Shown: positions 1-9,225 of the stretch, piece after piece
Position numbering within the stretch: the first letter of the stretch is position 1
Layout: the number at the start of each line of letters is the position of its first letter
Origin: Myxococcota bacterium
GTDB lineage: Bacteria > Myxococcota_A > Polyangia > HGW-17
NCBI GenBank assembly: GCA_018821305.1
Contig: JAHJMN010000012.1
Coordinates: 1 to 40,671 of the forward strand
Length of the DNA: 40,671 bases
Direction: 5' to 3'
Program-made: the position numbers and the translations under genes
The notes under the pieces: generated by a model
The model's database searches: none
What the model saw: only the letters and a program-made list of their open reading frames with translations
What the model was told of the DNA's origin: nothing

Positions 1-2
1 AT

Positions 3-1037
3 GATATTGTTTCCTGCACCGACGATGTTTGTGATGAAAACCTCGATTTGGTAATCCACACACCAAACAATGCCCTCTGCGACGACGGACTCTTCTGCAA
101 CGGAGTGGAAACCTGTAATCAATCAAGCGGCTGCCAGCCAGGCATCCCGCCGGTCCTCTCTGATGGCGTTGCCTGCACCGACGATGTTTGTGACGAAAAC
201 CTCGATATAGTAATCCACACACCAAACAATGCCCTCTGCGACGACGGACTCTTCTGCAACGGAGTGGAAACCTGTAATCAATCAAGCGGCTGCCAGCCAG
301 GCATCCCGCCGGTTGTCGATGACGGTGTTTCCTGCACGGACGACGTTTGTGACGAGAACCTCGATATAGTTGTCCACACACCCAATGACAATAACTGTGA
401 TGACAACGATGCCTGTACATCAAACACCTGTGACCTGGTCAATGATTGTTCCTACGATCCCCTTCCCATCTGTACCGACTGCAATATTATCGTATACGAC
501 AACGGCACCTATGACCTCCTCAATGGTATCGATGGTATCAAAACTACATTTTGGGACGTGGATGGTATAATTGACGACTTCCTGATAACTTCCCCCGCGG
601 ACTCCTGTGGTTTTGAACTTGAGTTTATGACAAACGCAGTCTCATCGCCCCAGTTGAAACGTATCCGCATCCGTATCTATGAACTCCCGGGAGGCATCTT
701 TAGTGCAGGACCATTCTCAAGCGCCGTCCCCATCATTGATGAAACCTTCCAGGAATCCAATGGTTCTCTGGAAATCACTGATACTGGTGACACTGCTTTC
801 ACCTTTAACATAATACGCTTTCGCACCCTGGGTACGCTCGCAAGCCTACCAACTGGCAACTACGGCATCCACGTTACCTTCCCCGACTGGACAGATGCCA
901 TCATTTACTGGGCAAGCGCCCCAAGTGGAGGCACCTCTGACTGTTCCGCAGAGTGGGGCTCCAACATTCACCTTCCCTTGGACAATTGCAGCAGTAGTGA
1001 CCTGCAGAACCTCTCCTTCAGATTGTACAGCAATTAA
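3..1037 (+). CDS. Cys-rich repeat surface protein, 5' end cut by window
   Basis: The reading frame is open from the first bases of the window, so the true start lies to the left; the TTG at 48 is an internal Leu codon. The protein begins with Cys-rich units of 53 residues (motif CDDGLFCNGVETCNQ, then CTDDVCDENLD), two of them nearly identical at DNA level, followed by a degenerate unit (NNCDDNDACTSNTCD). From about base 470 comes a region of about 190 residues without recognisable motif, rich in beta-type sequence and ending FRLYSN. Cys-rich units of this type are common in large secreted or surface proteins of Myxococcota-like bacteria; the paired Cys suggest disulfides outside the cytoplasm. 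Function unknown; adhesion or surface display is only a guess. It converges on the gene ending at 1092. Confidence 0.8.
   Translation, partial: DIVSCTDDVCDENLDLVIHTPNNALCDDGLFCNGVETCNQSSGCQPGIPPVLSDGVACTDDVCDENLDIVIHTPNNALCDDGLFCNGVETCNQSSGCQPGIPPVVDDGVSCTDDVCDENLDIVVHTPNDNNCDDNDACTSNTCDLVNDCSYDPLPICTDCNIIVYDNGTYDLLNGIDGIKTTFWDVDGIIDDFLITSPADSCGFELEFMTNAVSSPQLKRIRIRIYELPGGIFSAGPFSSAVPIIDETFQESNGSLEITDTGDTAFTFNIIRFRTLGTLASLPTGNYGIHVTFPDWTDAIIYWASAPSGGTSDCSAEWGSNIHLPLDNCSSSDLQNLSFRLYSN
51..372 (+). repeat. 159-bp tandem repeats inside the surface protein gene
   Basis: Two 159-bp units start at 51 and 210, with a diverging third at 369. Bases 51-154 and 210-313 appear identical over 104 bp, including third codon positions, which points to recent duplication or gene conversion. 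Each unit encodes 53 residues. Confidence 0.85.
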
Positions 1038-1091
1038 TTGCACATCCGAAGCAGCCCCTATGTCAATCCCCCCTTTTGTAATAAATTCAGT

Positions 1092-2432
1092 TTATTCAGT
1101 AAATTTAAATAAAACGAAATCAGGTGAACTTGTTGAAATAACGTATTTACTTCCCTTTATTTTATCCAGTACAGGTATAGAGAAATATCCATTAAAAACA
1201 GTAATCGGAGCGACTGCCAATAAACTCCATGCTCCATCTGATATTGAACTCAGGGGAATATCTTTAATCTTACTCATTGTTTTTGCTTCAAAAATGCGTA
1301 TCCCACGATAATGAAAACTGTACAGGTATTTTCCCGAAGGCGAAAGAGCGAGAGTGTATGTATTCCGGTGTGTATTAATACGACTGATTTCTTTTCCTGT
1401 TGAAGTATCGATTCTTATTATCAAGCCAAGTTGATGAGATGAGATAAACAAACTTTTCAAATCCTTGCTGAAAACTGATCCGTAAGTAGTTACAGGCACA
1501 CTGAAATTTTTATGTTTTTTATTTTGTACATCGATTATGTATCCCTGCGGCTTTGGGTTGCTCAAGTATCCATTGGGATGCCTTTTATCCTTCTCATCAT
1601 ACTCACGCATGAAAATCCTGGATAAGTCATCCGAAACAAAATAACTGAGTCCAGAACTATCCATGCGACCTTTTTTTACTCGAGTTGGAACAGACACTGA
1701 ATAACTCCAATCCATCTTTCTCGATTTTACATTCAATCGAAGAAAAGTAACTTTGGGGCCATCAGGCCTGGTTACAGGTTGAAATCTTGAAAAAAAGAGA
1801 ATCGCTTGTTGTGATGAACTACTGGCAACTGGATAAACAGTTTCGCCAATATTGATCTTCCATGCCACTTTTTTCGTTTTGGTATCAAGATGATAGTACC
1901 AAGTGGATTTTACTTCTTTGAATTGTTCATCCAGAATATAGGAATTAGTAACCGGGCAAAAATATTTCCCTTTAAAAGGTTCATAAATCCCATTTTCTCC
2001 TCGCGGGCATTTTGGTCTTCCCTTTCCTGTTTTTTTGAAATCACTGCGAACAAGCAGTATTCCAGCTTCCTGTTTTATGGCATCATAATAAATAAAGTTT
2101 TTAGAATACCAGGACCAGTATGTGCCCTTTTCCTTCAGCAAACGGGCTCTCTCGTAAAATCCGGCCCCATAGGCAACTTTGGGAGGAACAGGAATACCCG
2201 GAATTTTCATTAAATCGGCAAGCTTAAGTTGTTTATTATTAATGATATCCATAATTGAAGGAGAATACTTGTAGTAGTCCGGTTGGGAACATAGAATTTG
2301 AGAATTTTTCATCTGAAATTGATTGAGCGTAAAACCTTTGATTTGTCTTATTTTCTTTATTCCCTGAGAATGAGCATTAGTTGATATAATGGTCATAAAA
2401 ATTATCAGGCAAAAAATATTGATTACTTTCAT
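1092..2432 (-). CDS. Secreted beta-propeller-like protein
   Basis: This 446-residue protein starts with a clear signal peptide (residues 1-22, hydrophobic core CLIIFMTIIS, cleavage likely after NAHS). The rest has spaced blade-like motifs such as SLFISSHQLGLIIRIDTSTG and LALSPSGKYLYSFHYRGI, typical of WD40/YVTN-type propellers of the periplasm or outer surface. A Cys pair near CPRGENGIYEPFKGKYFCP could form a disulfide. The ATG at 2432 is preceded by an AAGGA ribosome site six bases away. No catalytic motif was recognised. It stands alone, convergent with the gene ending at 1037. Specific function unknown; fold assignment is moderately sure. Confidence 0.75.
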   Translation of the reverse strand: MKVINIFCLIIFMTIISTNAHSQGIKKIRQIKGFTLNQFQMKNSQILCSQPDYYKYSPSIMDIINNKQLKLADLMKIPGIPVPPKVAYGAGFYERARLLKEKGTYWSWYSKNFIYYDAIKQEAGILLVRSDFKKTGKGRPKCPRGENGIYEPFKGKYFCPVTNSYILDEQFKEVKSTWYYHLDTKTKKVAWKINIGETVYPVASSSSQQAILFFSRFQPVTRPDGPKVTFLRLNVKSRKMDWSYSVSVPTRVKKGRMDSSGLSYFVSDDLSRIFMREYDEKDKRHPNGYLSNPKPQGYIIDVQNKKHKNFSVPVTTYGSVFSKDLKSLFISSHQLGLIIRIDTSTGKEISRINTHRNTYTLALSPSGKYLYSFHYRGIRIFEAKTMSKIKDIPLSSISDGAWSLLAVAPITVFNGYFSIPVLDKIKGSKYVISTSSPDFVLFKFTE

Positions 2433-2896
2433 TTGATTCCTTCCAATGTCATAGTTGCTCTTTTATAAAAAGAAGGCGGATTATTATAATAGTCACTGTT
2501 CTGAAAACCGTATCAATGACGGCATCTTCTCTGACATGTTCATTCTTTTTTTGATTTTATCATAAAGTAATACATATCAATTAATTTACTCATTTTATTT
2601 TTTTCGATACGATGTATTCAAATTCTGAATTTGTGAACGGATTTCCTCATATTGTTAATCATTGTTTACAAATTAGACCGCTTACGGAATAAAAGGATCG
2701 AAACGAGAAAAGTGAATGTTTTCATCCTGCCATTTGTAATTATGCTTTGATTTTGAATGGTAAGCAGTAGCAGCAACATGAAGGCAATTTTTGCTTTGCA
2801 AAAATGCAAGGGGAAAACAGGGGGCTCTTTACTGGAGCATTTCTTTAAAATGAGTCACTATCGTATTACTCAGGAAGCGGTATAACTTGTATCAGT
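2433..2896. other. AT-rich gene-free stretch with a short dispersed repeat
   Basis: No coding region is convincing here. Bases 2672-2692 (ATTAGACCGCTTACGGAATA plus A) match 9051-9071 at 20 of 21 positions. Around 2784-2807 there is an imperfect hairpin (GCAATTTTTGC / GCAAAAATGC). The right side is the 3' flank of the dehydrogenase gene and the left side must hold the promoter of the gene starting at 2432. Confidence 0.5.
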
Positions 2897-4063
2897 TTAA
2901 AAATCGTTAAACAGGACGGAGGGTACGAAGGATGGGGGATTTTCCGTAACAAAAGGTGTTAAATCACCTCCGGGCCACTTTTCCATGCCTTCGAGGTAAT
3001 TTTTAATGTTGAGGCCTGCAATAATCGCCATGTTTTCACGCGTTTCACAATTTGCGGATCCAAGATGAGGCTGCAAAAAAGCATTTTCAAGTTCCGAAAG
3101 CCCTGGAAATATTACGGGTTCTTTTTCATAAACATCCAGACCGGCACGGAAATTACCGTGATTTCGCAAATGCTCATACAAAGCCTGTTCATCGATCACG
3201 CTTCCACGCGAAACATTTATCAGCAGAGCATCTTCTTTCATTAATGAGAGTTGTTCTGAACCAATAAGATGGTGTGTTTCTTCTGACAAATTCACAAAAA
3301 TAGCCGCAATATCAGAGTATTTCAGTAAACTTTCCAGAGTTACAAATGAAACGCTTATCGGATTAAGACCAATTGAAACCCTCATATCGCTTATTTTTCC
3401 GATTTTTTCTTCAAGGTCCGGTTTCCGAGTTCGGCTGTAATACATGATGTTCATTCCGAAACCAGCAGCCATCTTCAAAGCACAGTCAGAACCTATTTTT
3501 CCTGCTCCAATGATACCCAGAATCCCTCCCCTGAGGTTTTTTCCCGTTAACTGATCGGGAGCCCACCCTTGCCACTGGCCACCTCTCACAAGTCGCTCAC
3601 CTTCACCAAGTCGCCTTGCACATCCCAGAATAAGTCCGCATGCCAAGTCTGAAGTGGCGTCAGTTAATACACCGGGAGTATTTCCAACCTGTATCTGTGC
3701 CTGCTGTGCAGCTTTCAAATCAATATTATTTACGCCTACGGCATAGTTGCTAATAATCTTTACACCACATTCTTTGAGATATTTTATCTTATCCCAGTCC
3801 CAATTGTGTTTTAAAAGTGAGATAACACCAGAATATCCTGCGGAAATTTCTTTATCAATCATTTCCATCGTCAGGACATTCTCATCGGATGGCAAAGTAA
3901 CGCTGAAGCCACTTTTCAATAATATATCGAGCCATTTACGGCCATACAGAGCGCTTGTGGAAAGAATTGCAGGCCCGTTTCCTGTGTGTTTTATCCAGAC
4001 CGCTTCCTGCGTAATACGATTGTGTTGAATTTTTGGAATATATTTCATTTTGACACTCGCCAT
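2897..4063 (-). CDS. D-2-hydroxyacid dehydrogenase, glyoxylate/hydroxypyruvate reductase type
   Basis: The 388-residue protein has the D-isomer 2-hydroxyacid dehydrogenase layout: a substrate-domain YAVGVNNID motif (107-115), the dinucleotide-binding GIIGAGKIG (183-191), and the catalytic triad Arg286 (NVSRGSVID), Glu315 (EKEP) and His333 (QPHLGSAN). YSRTRKP after the second strand of the Rossmann fold resembles the NADPH-preferring GRHPR group. Expected reaction: NAD(P)H-dependent reduction of glyoxylate, hydroxypyruvate or a related 2-oxoacid. It is longer than usual (about 320), with an insertion near 218-242 and a C-terminal tail. The start could also be the ATG at 4048 (MKYIPKI). It is the last gene of a leftward group behind two permeases; a link to their substrate is inference. 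Confidence 0.85.
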   Translation of the reverse strand: MASVKMKYIPKIQHNRITQEAVWIKHTGNGPAILSTSALYGRKWLDILLKSGFSVTLPSDENVLTMEMIDKEISAGYSGVISLLKHNWDWDKIKYLKECGVKIISNYAVGVNNIDLKAAQQAQIQVGNTPGVLTDATSDLACGLILGCARRLGEGERLVRGGQWQGWAPDQLTGKNLRGGILGIIGAGKIGSDCALKMAAGFGMNIMYYSRTRKPDLEEKIGKISDMRVSIGLNPISVSFVTLESLLKYSDIAAIFVNLSEETHHLIGSEQLSLMKEDALLINVSRGSVIDEQALYEHLRNHGNFRAGLDVYEKEPVIFPGLSELENAFLQPHLGSANCETRENMAIIAGLNIKNYLEGMEKWPGGDLTPFVTENPPSFVPSVLFNDF

Positions 4064-4107
4064 GATTAGGTTTCGTTCCTTTAATACAGGAAGCGGTCCA
4101 ACTCATT

Positions 4108-5328
4108 TCATCCTCGCTTTTGAATACCTTGAGTAATTGGAAAATTAGTGGCCCGGTAAACGGCATACAAAGATGCTACTACTCCCAGTAAACTCATCCC
4201 AACAATGGAAATCAACGGCGTCAGTATTTCCACCGATGCATGAATTCGATGATTGAAAGCACCTCCGGCGATTTCAAGGGGTTGTCCTCCGGTAAATACC
4301 GAAGGATCCAGACCGTGAACGGAAAAGTACCAGTTCGCCAGAATACCTGCAATAGCACCCACTAAGGATCCCAGAAAAGATAAAATCAGAGATTCCAGAA
4401 TAATCTGCCTTCGAATAAATGATGTTCCTGCCCCCACGGCCTTGAGAATGGAAATTTCCCTTATTCGTTCCATAACCGACATATGCATGGTATTGGAGAT
4501 TGTGATTGTAATTATTATAAAAATGAAAATTTGAAAAATCCATACAGAAGCATTGTGATAAGCAATAAACTGCTCCACTGTGGGCATAATTATGCTCCAT
4601 TTAAAAACACTTACATCCCGGGAGGAGATAACGGATTTAACTCTGGAAAGCAGCTTTTCATCAGAATACCCGGGGTTGCTGACAGCAATAAAATTTGCTC
4701 CATCAGTTATGTTCATTGCACGCCGCATACGCACAAGAGGAATTAAAACCATAGAAGGATTAGAGGCATAACTATCAGAAATAACAGCACTTACCGTTGT
4801 TCTTATTATACTTTTTTGGATCCAGTCTTCGATGAAAATCACTACGCTGTCCCCGGGATTCAAGGCAGCTTTTTTTGCTCCGGATTCAAAAAGAACTATG
4901 CCCCGACCATCAATTTTGCCGGAAACGATGAATTTCTCCGGTCCATACTTTCCCTCTTCCTGCTGGAAATCAATTCCCACAAGAGCGCCCGCCTTAAAAA
5001 GCCCTTTCTCTGACCTGTAAGTCCCTGCGGCAAAAATTCGTTCAGAAACAGTGCAATCGGGAAGTCTTTCCTTTATTAAACTCCGTATTTTACTGGAATC
5101 TTTGAGTATATTGATAGGAATCTGCTTTTTTTCCCAACTATTTGCGGAGACCATAACCTGACCCGCTCTGAGTCGAGTCGAAATATCTTTGAGCTGCCGA
5201 TAGCCACCATCCGCAAGGCCACGGAAAAAAACGAGGACGGCACACGCCGTAAAAACCGAAGTTGCAATGATTCCTGTGCGGATTTTTCGCCGGAGAAGAT
5301 TTCTGAAACTGTACCTGAAAAGTATCAA
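4108..5328 (-). CDS. ABC transporter permease, FtsX/MacB-LolC type (second of leftward pair)
   Basis: About 406 residues. An N-terminal membrane segment (FRYSFRNLLRRKIRTG then a hydrophobic stretch) is followed by a periplasmic domain and three C-terminal membrane segments, with the FtsX-type sequence SVMERIREISILKAVGAG preceding an ILESLILS helix. Open reading extends to an ATG at 5385, but a TTG at 5328 overlaps the stop of the upstream permease as TTGA and has GGAGGA just before it, so 5328 is preferred. The protein lacks an ATPase domain and no ATPase gene lies in this leftward group; the one at 13633 may serve it. Role: conformational partner in extraction or export of lipid-linked cargo or small molecules across the envelope (family knowledge). 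Confidence 0.85.
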   Translation of the reverse strand: MILFRYSFRNLLRRKIRTGIIATSVFTACAVLVFFRGLADGGYRQLKDISTRLRAGQVMVSANSWEKKQIPINILKDSSKIRSLIKERLPDCTVSERIFAAGTYRSEKGLFKAGALVGIDFQQEEGKYGPEKFIVSGKIDGRGIVLFESGAKKAALNPGDSVVIFIEDWIQKSIIRTTVSAVISDSYASNPSMVLIPLVRMRRAMNITDGANFIAVSNPGYSDEKLLSRVKSVISSRDVSVFKWSIIMPTVEQFIAYHNASVWIFQIFIFIIITITISNTMHMSVMERIREISILKAVGAGTSFIRRQIILESLILSFLGSLVGAIAGILANWYFSVHGLDPSVFTGGQPLEIAGGAFNHRIHASVEILTPLISIVGMSLLGVVASLYAVYRATNFPITQGIQKRG

Positions 5329-6797
5329 TTTTCCTCCACAATATCCATAGCTGCAGGACTCTGGGATGCTTTTATTGCGGGCCACAAACTGGCCAGTATC
5401 GTGACGACGGATAAAATTATTACGGGTTTTATTATTACATCAAGGGCAAATCTGGCTTTCCAGATCGGTTCAATCACGAGGCCACTCAACTCAAGGCCAT
5501 CTTGCATCAGAAAAGATAAATCTATCCCGTATACACTTAAATATTTTAGTAAACCTACTCCTGCAGTGCCCCCGATAATCATTGAAAAAAACACCAGAAG
5601 GAAAGATTCAATGGTTACCATTAAAACTAACTTCGAAGGAGACATGCCTAAAGCCCGGAGCATGCCAAATTCTCTCTTCCGCTCCATAACAACCATCATC
5701 ATCGTGTTCATTGTCCCCATGGCCGCCATTAACAAAATAATGGAAAGTATCATTATAGACAGCCCTTCATTGAAATCAACAATTCGGGCCAGAGAAGGAA
5801 GGGATTCCCACCAGGGAATTACCCGGAATTTTTTATCAAGCTTCCTTTTTATAACAGGAATTGCCTCTTTTGTGGGAATTCCCCTCGTCTTTACTGCAAT
5901 TTCATTGGCATATTTGATTTTTCCGTATGGATTTTCAATTCTTCTTAAAACATTTATTGGAACAAGCACTTCCGAGCTATCAAGCTGTTCAATACGACTC
6001 TTAAAAACCCCACCTACAGTGAAATTGTTATCAATGGGAATCCCATCTCTGGGGGCAAAAATAATTGTGACTTTTCCCGTAAGTGAAGTTTCAAGTTTTG
6101 AAAGCAACTTCTGGCCTAAAACTACGGTTTCGCCGTCTGTATCCCACTTTCCTTGCGTTATTTTCTTATGGAGATCAGATACTTCCCTTTCCTTTTGAAA
6201 GTCAGTACCCGTAAACATTATCTGCTCGCTGATTTGATGTATAAGTTCTCCATCCCCGTATGGAATATTATTCTCAAGTGAACAGTCATTTATTTCTACA
6301 GTTTTTTTATCACTGGAGATTCCCTGAACAATGATTGAAATACAGGAAGTACCATCAGCTGGCACGTCAATCATCATTGATATTCCAGTAGATAAATTGT
6401 ATTTCTCCGGAATATACCCATCACAACTACCGGATGAATTTTTCCTGACTGCATTACACTTGCGATAAAGAAAAGGAGCTTTTATTCGTTTCTCTGCGTA
6501 AATCTTCGCTGGATATCGTAATCGCTCAACCCATTTGATCTGTTTTACAGAATCAAGTCCGGCACTGACTTGTGCTACCGTAAAAGTGCTTTTTTGAAAT
6601 GAGTCAGGGCTCGATACTGAAACAGTGATGTCTCCATTTCTGAGTCCCGTTATCCCCGTTTTTAGAGCTCTACTGACTCCAAGAGCCAAGCCGAATGCCG
6701 GAATACATACCAATACCCCGAATCCTATGGCTGCCATTGTGGCAAATGTCCTTGATGGATTTCTGAAAAGGTTGCGGAATGCAATTCTAAAAATCAC
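5325..6797 (-). CDS. ABC transporter permease, FtsX/MacB-LolE type (first of leftward pair)
   Basis: 490 residues: N-terminal helix after FRIAFRNLFRNPSRTFATM, a large periplasmic domain of about 300 residues, then three C-terminal helices with MMMVVMERKREFGMLRALGM, the FtsX signature. The periplasmic part contains the Cys pair of RKCNAVRKNSSGSCDG and another at DCSLENN, possibly disulfide bonded. The start is GTG at 6797, overlapping the stop of the radical SAM gene as GTGA, with GAGG upstream; this indicates translational coupling. With the following permease it probably forms a heterodimeric membrane core similar to LolCE. Substrate unknown. Confidence 0.85.
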   Translation of the reverse strand: MIFRIAFRNLFRNPSRTFATMAAIGFGVLVCIPAFGLALGVSRALKTGITGLRNGDITVSVSSPDSFQKSTFTVAQVSAGLDSVKQIKWVERLRYPAKIYAEKRIKAPFLYRKCNAVRKNSSGSCDGYIPEKYNLSTGISMMIDVPADGTSCISIIVQGISSDKKTVEINDCSLENNIPYGDGELIHQISEQIMFTGTDFQKEREVSDLHKKITQGKWDTDGETVVLGQKLLSKLETSLTGKVTIIFAPRDGIPIDNNFTVGGVFKSRIEQLDSSEVLVPINVLRRIENPYGKIKYANEIAVKTRGIPTKEAIPVIKRKLDKKFRVIPWWESLPSLARIVDFNEGLSIMILSIILLMAAMGTMNTMMMVVMERKREFGMLRALGMSPSKLVLMVTIESFLLVFFSMIIGGTAGVGLLKYLSVYGIDLSFLMQDGLELSGLVIEPIWKARFALDVIIKPVIILSVVTILASLWPAIKASQSPAAMDIVEEN

Positions 6798-8125
6798 GAT
6801 CCATTTGCCTCAAGTCCGAATTTCAAACTGTCCGTCCGGTAATATTCCCACCGGAAAATATAATTGTAAATCAGATAAATCCCTGCTCTGAATACACTTG
6901 ATAGATTGGTTTCACGGTCTATAAACCTGGTAAATATTGATGAATGACTGAAAAATCGCTCCCAACCTGCGGCACAGGCCTCCGAAAGTTGCTCAGGAGT
7001 CATTTTTGCAGGTATAAAAGAAGCACGATTCATGCGGTAATCGGGATGAAGCCACCAGCGACCGTCAAAAAGCAGCCGTCCTTCGTCTGCCAGCATTTGG
7101 TAAAAACGTGTCCCCGGATAGGGTACAAGCATATTAACCGCAGCGAATGCAAACTTCTTTTCTATAATGTATTCAATAAGATTAGCGATTGTTTCCGGAG
7201 TATCGAATTCATGTCCTACTGTCAGAGCCGCCCAGCTTTGAAAACCGTAATCGCGAAAAACTTCAAGGGCTTTATCAAGGCTGTTATTTAAATTGGGAAT
7301 TTTGTTCATGGATTTCAGATTTTCCGAAACCGTTGATTCTACGCCGAGAACATGACCGACACATCCGCTGCGGGCCATGGTTTCCATGAGAAGCGGATTT
7401 GATGTCATTTCAATACTGGCCTGACTACCCCAGCGTATTTTCAGAGGAATGAGCTCTCGAAACAGCTCAACAGCCCGATTTTGATTTGCTGTAATATTAT
7501 CATCCACAAAGAGCACCGTTTTCAATTTCTGTGTTGAAATCTCTCGCACTACCTCGTCGATCCGTCGGTGATAGTGCTTGCGGTTGAAATAAACCGCTGG
7601 ACCGCAGAAACTGCAATCCCACGGGCAACCACGGGAAAACTGAACAAGTTTCAGTGGAAGATATTTCTTTCCTTTGAAAATATCACGATCCGGCAAGAAT
7701 CCCGCTTGTGGAGCAGAATTTTGTCCAAGATACCTGGGTTTAAGTTGTCCTTTTCTCATATCACTGATGATTTCAGGCCAGACATACTCACCGTCATAAA
7801 GACATATGGAATCAACATGTTGCGCTGCTTCTTCCGGAATAAGCGTCACATGAATACCGCCGGCAATAACCGGAATGTTTCTCCTCCGGTATTGAGCAGC
7901 AATTTCCCATGCACGTTTTGCTGTGAAAGTCTCGACGGTAATTACAACGAAATCGGTCGGCTCATCAAAGGGAATATTTTCCACCCGGTCGTCATAAAAC
8001 GCACGGTCAACGTCGGGAGGTGTGATTGCACTCAGCACTGCAATTGATAAAGGTTCAACTGTAGCCCTCTCAGGCTGATCAGGTTTCACTCGTCCGATAC
8101 AGGGTCTTATAAAGGTAATTTTCAT
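6794..8125 (-). CDS. B12-binding-type radical SAM protein
   Basis: 443 residues. The N-terminal 130 residues look like the cobalamin-binding Rossmann domain common to B12-dependent radical SAM enzymes (FVVITVETFTAKRAWEIAA, PVIAGGIHVTLIPEEA). The radical SAM core follows with the [4Fe-4S] motif Cys167-x3-Cys171-x2-Cys174 (RGCPWDCSFC), then FVDDNITAN and GVESTVSENL. Family members carry out methylations or rearrangements on lipids, peptides or natural products; the substrate cannot be read from the sequence. It heads the leftward group and overlaps the first permease by four bases, so it may modify the exported cargo. Divergent from tetR across 8126-8403, hence a candidate target of that regulator. 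Confidence 0.85.
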   Translation of the reverse strand: MKITFIRPCIGRVKPDQPERATVEPLSIAVLSAITPPDVDRAFYDDRVENIPFDEPTDFVVITVETFTAKRAWEIAAQYRRRNIPVIAGGIHVTLIPEEAAQHVDSICLYDGEYVWPEIISDMRKGQLKPRYLGQNSAPQAGFLPDRDIFKGKKYLPLKLVQFSRGCPWDCSFCGPAVYFNRKHYHRRIDEVVREISTQKLKTVLFVDDNITANQNRAVELFRELIPLKIRWGSQASIEMTSNPLLMETMARSGCVGHVLGVESTVSENLKSMNKIPNLNNSLDKALEVFRDYGFQSWAALTVGHEFDTPETIANLIEYIIEKKFAFAAVNMLVPYPGTRFYQMLADEGRLLFDGRWWLHPDYRMNRASFIPAKMTPEQLSEACAAGWERFFSHSSIFTRFIDRETNLSSVFRAGIYLIYNYIFRWEYYRTDSLKFGLEANGS

Positions 8126-8301
8126 AAATTTATATCCCGATAAAATAGGCGTTTTTTGTCCACAGGCAATAAACTATATTTTTTTAATATTAAAAACAGA
8201 CATTTACAACAATTAAACTTCTCATCTGGAAAATATTTTCTCCAAAAATAAATAATAAATTAAAAAAAAACTTGATCATCTTTCCATTTGCGCTAATTTT
8301 A

Positions 8302-8370
8302 GACCAGTGGTCGAACTTCAGTTGTGACTCGTGGTCACACCACCAGTCGGACTTTTAGTCATTTGACCAG
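8302..8370. promoter_or_regulatory. Cluster of short palindromes, candidate TetR operators
   Basis: Four dyads lie side by side in the divergent region: GACCA-G-TGGTC (8302-8312), GTGAC-N5-GTCAC (8324-8338, extendable by one pair), GTGGT-N3-ACCAC (8331-8343) and GACT-N3-AGTC (8350-8360), followed by another half-site TTGACCAG (8363-8370). TGGTC/GACCA recurs. TetR-family regulators usually bind such sites between themselves and divergent targets, so autoregulation and control of the radical SAM group are inferred. The AT-rich stretch 8150-8280 probably contains the promoters. Confidence 0.55.
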
Positions 8371-8403
8371 AACGCTTTTTTCATAACACGAACGAGGTAG
8401 TTT

Positions 8404-9084
8404 ATGCCCGGTCCACGTTTTTATAATCTTTCCGAAGAAAAACAATCTCTTATACTTGAGGCGGCTAAGCTCGAATTTATTGAAAAAGGTTACAATGATT
8501 CATCCCTCAATCGAATTATTGAAAAAGCCGGCATCAGTAAAGGAGCAATGTATTATTACTTTAATGATAAAAACGATCTTCTTGGCACAGTTTTAGAGAA
8601 CGCCATCACGAGTCTTGTGAGCAAACTTGGTACAGATTTCATTTTCTCCTCCCGGGAGGATTTCTGGGAAGTACTAAAACAACTGATGGTAAAAGCAATT
8701 GAAACACCTGAGTTTCATGAATGTCTGATAATTACAAGACAGATTCCATCCCGATATCTTGAATCACTTTTTCATGATCATACCTATCCACAACTTAACC
8801 ATCTGTGGATCGGTTCAATAATTGAAAATGGGCAGAAACTTGGTGCCATCCGGGATCAATTTCCCGGTGACCTTGCTTCGGAAATTACTTCGCATCTTTT
8901 CTCAACGCTTGATACCTGGCTGATTCCGTACATTGACCACATCGATCATGACGTAATTTCAGAACTTGTGGATGCGAACATCGAAATTCTCAAAGCTATT
9001 TTTGCACCGGGTCATGTCTGTGACGGAAACAAATTCCTTGTGTTCCGCCGATTAGAACGCTTACGGAATAATACGGTTGTGTAG
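8404..9084 (+). CDS. TetR/AcrR family transcriptional regulator
   Basis: 226 residues. The N-terminal helix-turn-helix domain is typical (FIEKGYNDSSLNRIIEKAG, then ISKGAMYYYFNDKNDLL, residues about 25-65). The C-terminal two thirds is an all-helical ligand domain. The ATG at 8404 has GAGG nine bases upstream. TetR proteins are mostly repressors released by a small ligand, often for export or lipid genes; here transporter genes flank it on both sides. The last codons lie in an inverted-repeat arm (9054-9071), so the C-terminus may have been altered by repeat insertion. Confidence 0.85.
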   Translation: MPGPRFYNLSEEKQSLILEAAKLEFIEKGYNDSSLNRIIEKAGISKGAMYYYFNDKNDLLGTVLENAITSLVSKLGTDFIFSSREDFWEVLKQLMVKAIETPEFHECLIITRQIPSRYLESLFHDHTYPQLNHLWIGSIIENGQKLGAIRDQFPGDLASEITSHLFSTLDTWLIPYIDHIDHDVISELVDANIEILKAIFAPGHVCDGNKFLVFRRLERLRNNTVV

Positions 9085-9156
9085 AATGTTTGAAATATCA
9101 TTTAATTTCAATATTAATGCAATTTGTTTTCGAGTCTTTTATTCCGAAAGCGTTCT
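9054..9156. repeat. 18-bp inverted repeat spanning the tetR 3' end
   Basis: AGAACGCTTACGGAATAA (9054-9071) pairs with TTATTCCGAAAGCGTTCT (9139-9156), 17 of 18 positions, 67 bp apart. The left arm overlaps the last codons of tetR and also matches 2675-2692. The spacing is too long for an ordinary intrinsic terminator; a small inserted element is possible. Confidence 0.5.
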
Positions 9157-9225
9157 GGTTGATCTCTCTGTCGCAGGAGTAAAATTATGAATTTTTCAAT
9201 CATTGCAGCAGTAATCATAGGTAGA

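Noticed and set aside
5325-5385. ATG at 5385 as start of the second leftward permease
   Set aside because: It would overlap the upstream gene by 61 bp and add MARNKSIPES-type residues not seen in this family; the TTG at 5328 has a ribosome site and a TTGA overlap.
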